The position numbers and the translations under genes are program-made. Of a stretch of DNA of 19,579 nt, positions 15,645-19,579 are shown one piece after another (the first letter of the stretch is position 1; each line of letters begins with the position of its first letter). The stretch spans positions 1 through 19,579 of the forward strand of contig JAYSUJ010000001.1 in the NCBI GenBank assembly GCA_043719155.1. Reading direction: 5' to 3'. The DNA is from JBBQKQ01 sp043719155 (GTDB lineage Bacteria; Patescibacteriota; Minisyncoccia; Phycocordibacterales; UBA5272). The notes beneath the pieces are model-generated. The model had not been told where the DNA came from, did not search any database, and saw nothing but the letters and a program-made list of their open reading frames with translations.

Positions 15645-16302
15645 TTTAGAAAAAGTTTCAGTAAAAGTTTTTCCGGAAGTAGAAATCGGCAGAAATTCAG
15701 CTAGGATTTTTATGTCAAAAGATGAGTATTTGGATGTAGATACTAGGCTTGGAAAATCAATAAAAATTTTTCTGAGAATTTCGAGAAGAATAGAGAAAAA
15801 GATGGGAGAGATAGATAGTGAGTTTTTTGACTTAGTAAAACAAATTTCTGGAATCAACTGTCATAAAACAGTTCTTTATCTGTGTGGACTTTTGACTAAG
15901 AAGACACTACTTAACCCAAGTTTGGAAGATACAGGGCATAAAGAAGTACTAGAAATAATTGAGGACGCAGAGTTGGACAAGTTGTTGGCAGTAGCTAGTC
16001 GAGATGTGGGTGACGTGGACCTGGTTTCAGGTAGCTTAACTGTTGTTTTTCAGGGTTTGCTAAATGCTAAAAAATTTCCTGAAACTTTTCATATGCTGGT
16101 AGCTGATGAACATGGTAAATATTTTCCAAAGCATTCGGTTTTAATTTTGGGTAAAAGCAATGCAGGTAACTTAATTGCTTTCCATAAAAATGGACCCTAT
16201 TCAGACAATGCTTTCGAGTTTTTTGATTTTAATAAGTTTGCCGCAGGTTATGCACCTGCACCAACCGATCTTTTTTGTGCTTTGCCTGCCTATAAAAAGT
16301 AA
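15637..16302 (+). CDS. Hypothetical protein with possible Cys/His pair, 221 aa
   Basis: This 221-residue soluble protein starts within the last codons of metG (8-nt overlap, ATGAGTAG) and ends 3 nt before the HIT-like gene. Two segments stand out: SGINCHKTVLYLCG (71-84), where Cys75 begins a helix, and PKHSVLILGKSNAGNLIAFH (164-183), where His166 begins a strand. Cys-at-helix-start followed by His-at-strand-start is the arrangement of papain-fold (NlpC/P60-like) peptidases and amidases, but the spacing and the rest are not diagnostic. I therefore treat it as a hypothetical protein. There is no signal peptide, so any substrate would be cytoplasmic. Confidence 0.75.
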   Translation: MSSLEKVSVKVFPEVEIGRNSARIFMSKDEYLDVDTRLGKSIKIFLRISRRIEKKMGEIDSEFFDLVKQISGINCHKTVLYLCGLLTKKTLLNPSLEDTGHKEVLEIIEDAELDKLLAVASRDVGDVDLVSGSLTVVFQGLLNAKKFPETFHMLVADEHGKYFPKHSVLILGKSNAGNLIAFHKNGPYSDNAFEFFDFNKFAAGYAPAPTDLFCALPAYKK

Positions 16303-16305
16303 ATT

Positions 16306-16737
16306 ATGGAAGCTCTAGATTGCGTTCATAAACAAATTGAATGTAAAATTTTAGAAACAGAAAATTTTACGGTTGGACAAGATTGGGAGGTTCCAATCCT
16401 TGGTTTTTTTATTATCGCCAGTAAAGACAAAGGTAAAAAAAGTATTTTAGATTTTTCTGAAAAGGAATTGGCGGAGTTAATCATTTTACAGAAAAAAGTC
16501 AGATCTTTAATGTTTGAGGAATTAAAAATAGAAGCGGTATATTTTTTCCAAAACGAAGATACAGAACATGGTTTCCATGTTTGGTGTTTTCCAAGGCATG
16601 CTTGGATGCAAAACTTTGGAAATAAAATACAGTCTGTCCGGCCAATTATGAACTATGCCAAAGAAAATATGTTTACTCCAACAAATTTAGAAGAGATAAA
16701 AAGCGTTTGCGAAAAGCTTAGAATTTCTATAAACTAA
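16306..16737 (+). CDS. HIT-like protein (Ap4A hydrolase/transferase superfamily)
   Basis: This 143-residue protein has the size and order of the histidine-triad superfamily: an N-terminal strand pair (LGFFIIASK), the long helix LAELIILQKKVRSLMFEE, then VYFFQNEDTEHGFHVWCFPRH near the C-terminus. HGFHVWCFPR is the nucleotide-binding/catalytic strand, but only two of the usual three histidines of HxHxH are present (third position Cys). Relatives with an HFHVW-x-FPR signature are annotated as diadenosine tetraphosphate hydrolase-like proteins, so nucleotide hydrolysis is plausible but activity is uncertain. It is in an operon-like run, 3 nt after the previous gene and 4 nt before a 35-aa ORF. Confidence 0.65.
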   Translation: MEALDCVHKQIECKILETENFTVGQDWEVPILGFFIIASKDKGKKSILDFSEKELAELIILQKKVRSLMFEELKIEAVYFFQNEDTEHGFHVWCFPRHAWMQNFGNKIQSVRPIMNYAKENMFTPTNLEEIKSVCEKLRISIN

Positions 16738-16741
16738 ACTC

Positions 16742-16849
16742 ATGACAACAGAATATCCAAATTTTATAATGTCCGGCAATACTAATGTGTTTTCCAAAAT
16801 AGATAGCGTTACAGAGTTAAATCCTCCAGAAATCCAAAAAAAAATATGA
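16742..16849 (+). CDS. 35-aa ORF, possibly the N-terminal part of the following HExxH gene
   Basis: The ATG at 16742 opens a 35-codon frame ending at TGA 16847-16849. It begins MTTEYPNFIMSGN and ends NPPEIQKKI. It starts 4 nt after the HIT-like gene, as expected for an operon gene, and overlaps the next ATG by 4 nt (ATGA). A run of nine A (16836-16844) lies just before the junction. A -1 slip, or one extra A in the mRNA, would join this frame to the next one into a single protein of about 142 residues. Either translational coupling of two peptides, slippage, or a sequencing/assembly error in the A run could explain the arrangement. Confidence 0.5.
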   Translation: MTTEYPNFIMSGNTNVFSKIDSVTELNPPEIQKKI

Positions 16850-17169
16850 AAAAAGCACTAGAAGGTGTAAGCATTAGGCTGGACTTTATGAGTCCATATG
16901 TGGCTATGGAGCATGGAACCAAAACTGTAAATTTTAATCCAAGCAAGTGGAGTTCTAACTTTCCTATAATTAAATTCACACAGTTGCAGTTTGCTATGAT
17001 CTTGTTCCACGAGTTGGTACATGTTTTACAAGAATTTGCAGTCGAACAAAGATTTTTGGTAGCGGCTAAATCCAGAAAACCAGCTATTTTCGGTAAGCAC
17101 GAAGATATGAATGATTATTTAGTTGGGTGTTTCGTTGCGTTCTTGGAGAGGAATGGACGAGTATGTTAG
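16846..17169 (+). CDS. Small HExxH protein, putative zinc-metallopeptidase-like
   Basis: From the ATG at 16846 the protein is 107 residues. HELVH at 55-59 within FAMILFHELVHVLQEFAVEQ is a classical HExxH zinc site embedded in a hydrophobic helix. A third ligand could be among His85, Glu86 or Asp90 (KHEDMNDYLVG), but this is not assured. The sequence before HExxH (VNFNPSKW, FPIIKFTQLQF) resembles the strand preceding the active-site helix in small zincins. At about 100 residues it is short for a peptidase, which supports the idea that the upstream 35-aa ORF belongs to it through the 9-A run. There is no secretion signal in either ORF. Confidence 0.6.
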   Translation: MKKALEGVSIRLDFMSPYVAMEHGTKTVNFNPSKWSSNFPIIKFTQLQFAMILFHELVHVLQEFAVEQRFLVAAKSRKPAIFGKHEDMNDYLVGCFVAFLERNGRVC

Positions 17170-17197
17170 AGCTGTTTTTCAAAATGTTTAATTTGTT

Positions 17198-17203
17198 TAT
17201 AAT
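17198..17203 (+). promoter_or_regulatory. -10 box before the shikimate-kinase-like gene
   Basis: A perfect TATAAT at 17198-17203 ends only 3 nt before the ATG at 17207. The usual start would fall within the ATG, so either the transcript starts slightly early (leaderless) or a second element, TGT-TTAATT at 17185-17193, is used with a 7-nt leader. Confidence 0.45.
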
Positions 17204-17206
17204 TTC

Positions 17207-17695
17207 ATGCAAAATATAATTTTGATTGGAATGTCAGGTGTTGGAAAAAGTACTCTGGGGCTAGAACTTTCCAAAAAGCTTGGGTATCTATTTTTGGATA
17301 CAGATAGAGAGATGGAAAAAGTTTTTGGGGACACAATTCAAAATTTACTTAAACAAAAAGGGGAAGATTTTTTTATGAAATTTGAAGAAAAGATTATTTG
17401 TGATTTGAAATTAAATAAATATACGGTGGTTGCCACAGGGGGTAGTGTTGTGTATTCAGAAAACTCTATAAAGCACTTAAAAAGTTTAGGTGGAATTTAT
17501 TTTCTGTATTTGCCAATAGAAAAAATTGTACAAAGAATAGATGTAAAAAGTAGGGGTATTATAAAAATGAATAATAGAAGTTACGATGAGGTGTATTTGG
17601 AAAGGGAGGCATTATATAAAAAGTATGCGGGTAAAGTGATTTTTTTAGATGGAGATTTAGAAAAAGATTTGGAAATTATTTTGAGAATTATTTAG
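17207..17695 (+). CDS. Shikimate-kinase-family protein
   Basis: This 162-residue P-loop kinase of the shikimate kinase family has Walker A GMSGVGKST (8-16), the DTD acid pair (31-33), the KGEDFF segment, ATGGS (76-80), a lid arginine in SRGIIK, and the late EREALYKKYA. AroK converts shikimate to shikimate-3-phosphate. Here the Arg of the usual GExxFR shikimate-binding motif is Met (GEDFFMKFEE) and the GGG loop reads GGS; GGS also occurs in a related kinase subfamily annotated as shikimate kinase in Firmicutes. No other aromatic-pathway gene is nearby, so the substrate may differ. It is followed 23 nt later by the tatD-like gene, which has its own promoter. Confidence 0.75.
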   Translation: MQNIILIGMSGVGKSTLGLELSKKLGYLFLDTDREMEKVFGDTIQNLLKQKGEDFFMKFEEKIICDLKLNKYTVVATGGSVVYSENSIKHLKSLGGIYFLYLPIEKIVQRIDVKSRGIIKMNNRSYDEVYLEREALYKKYAGKVIFLDGDLEKDLEIILRII

Positions 17696-17703
17696 TAAAA
17701 TTG

Positions 17704-17712
17704 TGTTAAAAT
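17704..17712 (+). promoter_or_regulatory. Extended -10 of the tatD-like gene, leaderless start
   Basis: TGT followed by TAAAAT (17707-17712) predicts transcription start at 17719, exactly the A of the ATG. A TTGAGA at 17681-17686 is a possible but distant -35 (20-nt spacer). Confidence 0.5.
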
Positions 17713-17718
17713 GTGGAA

Positions 17719-18570
17719 ATGAAAAACTGGAAATATATAGACTGTCACTCACACCCACACGATGAAAAATATACAAAAGAAAATATAGATATAGATAGAG
17801 TTTTAGTTGAGTTAAAAAATGATGGTGGGGCGACAATCGCAATCGGGACAGATTATGAAAATAGTTTGAATGCTTTAGAAATTGCAAAAAAACATGAAAA
17901 TGTCTGGTGTACTATTGGCGTTCACCCGGCCGACAATCATAAAGAGGTTTGGGACGAAAGATTTGAAACTTTGTATTTGGAAAATAAAGAAAAAATTGTG
18001 GGAATAGGTGAGTGTGGGCTGGATTATTTTTATTTTGAAAAAAACTACCTCACCCAGCCTCTCCTTGCAAAGGAGAGGAGTATAGAGTTGGAAAAAGATA
18101 GGCAAAAAACTTTATTCAAAACTCAAATAGATTTTAGTTTAAAGTACCATTTGCCACTGGTTATACATGGGCGACCAAGTAAAAACAGAATGGATGCCTA
18201 TAGAGATGTTTTAGATATTTTGGAAGAGTACAAACTACCTAACCCACCCTCAGGTCATGCACATTTTTTTGTAGGGAATTTGGAAATCGCGAAAAGATTT
18301 TTGACCCTAGGTTTTTTAATGTCGTTTGATGGGCCAATAACTTTTACCAAAGAGTATGACGAAGTTATTAAATTTTTACCAATAGAAAATATAATGATAG
18401 AAACGGACTCACCATACGCCGCACCTACTCCATACCGTGGACAAATAAATTATCCAATCTACGTAAAAGAAGTCGCCGAAAAAATAGCTACTTTAAAAAG
18501 TTTGAGTTTAGGAGAAGTGCTGGAAACAACTAAAAATAATGCAATAAAATTATTTTCTCTAAAAATTTAG
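17719..18570 (+). CDS. tatD: TatD-family metal-dependent hydrolase (DNase-like)
   Basis: This 283-residue amidohydrolase-fold protein carries all TatD metal ligands: HxH in DCHSH (His10, His12), Glu98 in GIGECGLDYFY, His150 in VIHGR, His182 in HFFVGN (the HCFSG position) and Asp230 in ETDSPY. TatD enzymes are 3'-5' exonucleases on DNA/RNA and D-aminoacyl-tRNA hydrolase-like proteins. Between GLDY and the RQKTLF helix there are about 24 residues, compared with about 9 in B. subtilis YabD. The extra ones (about 109-122, NYLTQPLLAKERSI) are encoded by the palindromic repeat at 18045-18083. I prefer ATG 17719 over GTG 17713, because the promoter predicts a leaderless start there. It overlaps the convergent regulator gene by 4 nt (TTAG). 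Confidence 0.9.
   Translation: MKNWKYIDCHSHPHDEKYTKENIDIDRVLVELKNDGGATIAIGTDYENSLNALEIAKKHENVWCTIGVHPADNHKEVWDERFETLYLENKEKIVGIGECGLDYFYFEKNYLTQPLLAKERSIELEKDRQKTLFKTQIDFSLKYHLPLVIHGRPSKNRMDAYRDVLDILEEYKLPNPPSGHAHFFVGNLEIAKRFLTLGFLMSFDGPITFTKEYDEVIKFLPIENIMIETDSPYAAPTPYRGQINYPIYVKEVAEKIATLKSLSLGEVLETTKNNAIKLFSLKI
18045..18083 (+). repeat. Palindromic repeat copy B, inside the tatD-like gene
   Basis: The core is a perfect 9-bp inverted repeat, CCTCTCCTT (18058-18066), loop GCA, AAGGAGAGG (18070-18078), preceded by CTACCTCACCCAG. It is read TAC CTC ACC, one frame away from the metG copy, and it accounts for residues absent from canonical TatD proteins. The same architecture lies at 15306-15344. 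Confidence 0.8.
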
Positions 18571-19304
18571 CTATGATATTTTTTTATAATTTCAGAAAAG
18601 TTTACTGATGTAGAATTGTATTTCAGACTTTCAAAAAGTTGTTTAATTATCTGTACAGTTTCGGTTTGTTTAATTTCTATAGAAACTTCTGTTTTATTGT
18701 TGGTGATGAATAGTGAATCTTGAAAAATTAAGATATCGTTTTCAGAATAAAAAATTTCTCTGTCTACAAAATGGGTTACATATTTTAACTTCAAACTTTG
18801 TACCCAAGTCAGAAACTCTTTTTTGGTCATAACAGCTTTTATTTTATCTAAAAAATTTCTCTCAATAAATAAGTCGGTTATATGATTATTGCTACTAGCT
18901 TTCGAGTTCTCTTTTACCCAAAACTCAGCACCAAACTTTTTTATTAAAATAATCGCTGAGACTGTCGGCATGTAAAGTAAATTTCTTAGATTTTTTTGTG
19001 AGTGAAATCTAGTCCAAGCGGATATGTAACTTTCTGTACTCCGGTGTACTGTTATTTTTGAGACCTCCCCAAGGGGGATTGTAGGGAGCAGGGGATTTTG
19101 CACAAAAAACTTTTTTTTACCTAGCACTACTTTTTTTACAAGTTGGCGTTTCGAAAATCTTTTGAGTACCTCTACTATAGTAGATCGTGGTAACTTTGTC
19201 AGGTTTTTTATTTCCACCGTTCGTACTTCTCTTTCCAGACTCTCAAATATTAAGATTTCATCTTTAGTAAACCCAAGTCGGGTATACTCATTTTTTTGTG
19301 CCAT
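18567..19304 (-). CDS. TrmB-like winged-helix transcriptional regulator
   Basis: This 245-residue protein has an N-terminal winged HTH of the TrmB type: LGFTKDEILIFESLE (10-24), then VEIKNLTKLPRSTIVEVLKR (30-49), in which PRSTIVEVLKR is the likely recognition helix, then a wing (KKVVLGKKKFFV). The C-terminal 160 residues are not recognised; typical TrmB sugar-binding features are absent, so the effector is unknown. Residues about 70-82 (NPLLPTIPLGEVS) lie right after the wing and are encoded by a C/G-rich palindrome-like stretch unlike the surrounding AT-rich gene. The promoter has a TGG-TATAAT extended -10 almost touching the ATG and a 23-bp palindrome over the -35 region, suggesting autoregulation. 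Confidence 0.7.
   Translation of the reverse strand: MAQKNEYTRLGFTKDEILIFESLEREVRTVEIKNLTKLPRSTIVEVLKRFSKRQLVKKVVLGKKKFFVQNPLLPTIPLGEVSKITVHRSTESYISAWTRFHSQKNLRNLLYMPTVSAIILIKKFGAEFWVKENSKASSNNHITDLFIERNFLDKIKAVMTKKEFLTWVQSLKLKYVTHFVDREIFYSENDILIFQDSLFITNNKTEVSIEIKQTETVQIIKQLFESLKYNSTSVNFSEIIKKYHS
19059..19097 (-). repeat. Possible inserted G/C-rich palindromic segment in the regulator gene
   Basis: This stretch is strikingly richer in G/C than its surroundings and contains TCCCC and GGGGA arms separated by AAG (19066-19078 on the + strand). It encodes NPLLPTIPLGEVS in frame and resembles dispersed palindromic elements that add Pro/Leu-rich insertions, but it does not share the sequence of the two CCTCTCC repeats. 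Low confidence. Confidence 0.35.
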
Positions 19305-19311
19305 GGGACTA

Positions 19312-19320
19312 ATTATACCA
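19312..19320 (-). promoter_or_regulatory. Extended -10 promoter of the TrmB-like gene
   Basis: On the minus strand TGG (19320-19318) then perfect TATAAT (19317-19312). The predicted start at 19305 is one nucleotide before the ATG at 19304, so the mRNA is essentially leaderless. Confidence 0.6.
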
Positions 19321-19322
19321 TA

Positions 19323-19345
19323 AAATAACGTAAATTACGTTATTT
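19323..19345. promoter_or_regulatory. 23-bp perfect palindrome, probable operator of the TrmB-like regulator
   Basis: The arms AAATAACGTAA (19323-19333) and TTACGTTATTT (19335-19345) are perfect inverted copies around a single central A. The site covers the -35 region of the regulator promoter, a natural place for a dimeric wHTH protein to repress its own gene. No second copy was noticed elsewhere in the window. It has no T tail, so it is unlikely to be a terminator. Confidence 0.65.
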
Positions 19346-19512
19346 ATAGATTTCCATAAAAGTCATATAAATAAAGGTTGGACTTAGCTTTTATAGTATA
19401 GGATTTTGTAATGCTGAGCACAGATGATAAGTCTTGGGTATGATAGTTGGGTTAATACAAATAAAATAACTTATGACATATATAGGACCTACGCACCCAT
19501 CGCTAATTTTGT
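19346..19512. other. Non-coding region, possibly a leader or small RNA
   Basis: No gene of useful length is present on either strand. A 10-codon ORF starts at 19411 (MLSTDDKSWV, stop 19441-19443), with TATAGT-like sequence just upstream (19392-19397). The segment AGTTGGG at 19445-19451 repeats the 3' arm of the downstream terminator and can pair with its 5' arm. The transcript start cannot be fixed from the sequence. Confidence 0.35.
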
Positions 19513-19538
19513 CCCAACTCTTGAAAGTTGGGCTTTTT
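19513..19538 (+). terminator. Rho-independent terminator
   Basis: CCCAACT (19513-19519) pairs with AGTTGGG (19526-19532) around a 6-nt loop CTTGAA, then C and five T. It would end a + strand transcript from the preceding non-coding region. A copy of AGTTGGG at 19445-19451 offers an alternative partner for the 5' arm, as in an attenuator. Confidence 0.7.
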
Positions 19539-19571
19539 GTTCATACCAGGTGATGTGGTCTCTCAATCTAG

Positions 19572-19577
19572 TATACT
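19572..19577 (+). promoter_or_regulatory. Possible -10 box for the gene beyond the window
   Basis: TATACT at 19572-19577, after the terminator and 2 nt from the window end, matches the -10 sequence used at 1548 and 7372. Any gene it serves lies outside the window. Weak evidence. Confidence 0.25.
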
Positions 19578-19579
19578 CC

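Overview
The window is AT-rich, densely packed bacterial DNA. It has about 19 protein genes, a probable structured non-coding RNA and several compact promoters. TGA acts as a stop codon (for example at 3797-3799 and 16847-16849), so the code is standard. Single-chain GlyRS, short versions of housekeeping proteins (RecO about 191 aa, MetRS 473 aa), many unrecognisable proteins, almost no Shine-Dalgarno sequences and very short mRNA leaders together suggest a Patescibacteria/CPR genome, probably Parcubacteria-like. This placement is inference from gene content; there is no rRNA marker in the window.

Layout: 1-237 is the 3' end of an unknown gene. 260-526 is a promoter-to-terminator unit with no convincing ORF, with several mutually supporting or competing hairpins: a candidate ncRNA. 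517-1455 (-) is an unknown gene divergent from a two-gene operon (1580-6126). That operon encodes a MoxR/AAA_5-type ATPase and a protein joining an HExxH metallopeptidase-like domain, an acidic linker and a C-terminal VWA/MIDAS domain. 6156-7347 holds a Nudix hydrolase and RecO. 7393-10839 holds a large single-pass membrane-anchored protein and an unknown 501-aa partner. 10880-12431 is a leaderless mini-ORF followed by glycyl-tRNA synthetase. 12428-13075 (-) is a secreted six-cysteine protein. 13158-17169 is an operon-like run: AI-2E/PerM-type membrane protein, MetRS, an unknown protein with a possible Cys/His pair, a HIT-like protein, a 35-aa ORF and a small HExxH protein. 17207-18570 holds a shikimate-kinase-family protein and a TatD-family hydrolase. 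18567-19304 (-) is a TrmB-like wHTH regulator with a 23-bp palindrome at its promoter. 19346-19579 has no gene but contains a terminator with a competing upstream arm.

Most notable observations: (1) a roughly 39-bp palindromic repeat lies inside both metG and the tatD-like gene and is translated in two different frames, with a possible relative in the regulator gene; this resembles in-frame palindromic elements such as those of Rickettsia. (2) The AAA + HExxH/VWA operon is a possible uncharacterised MoxR-VWA chaperone/protease machine. (3) Start sites are mostly leaderless: extended -10 boxes sit exactly 6 nt before ATG at four or five genes. (4) A structured ncRNA candidate has its own consensus promoter and terminator. 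(5) A 9-A run sits at an ATGA junction between a 35-aa ORF and a HExxH ORF, so either coupling or slippage could operate there.
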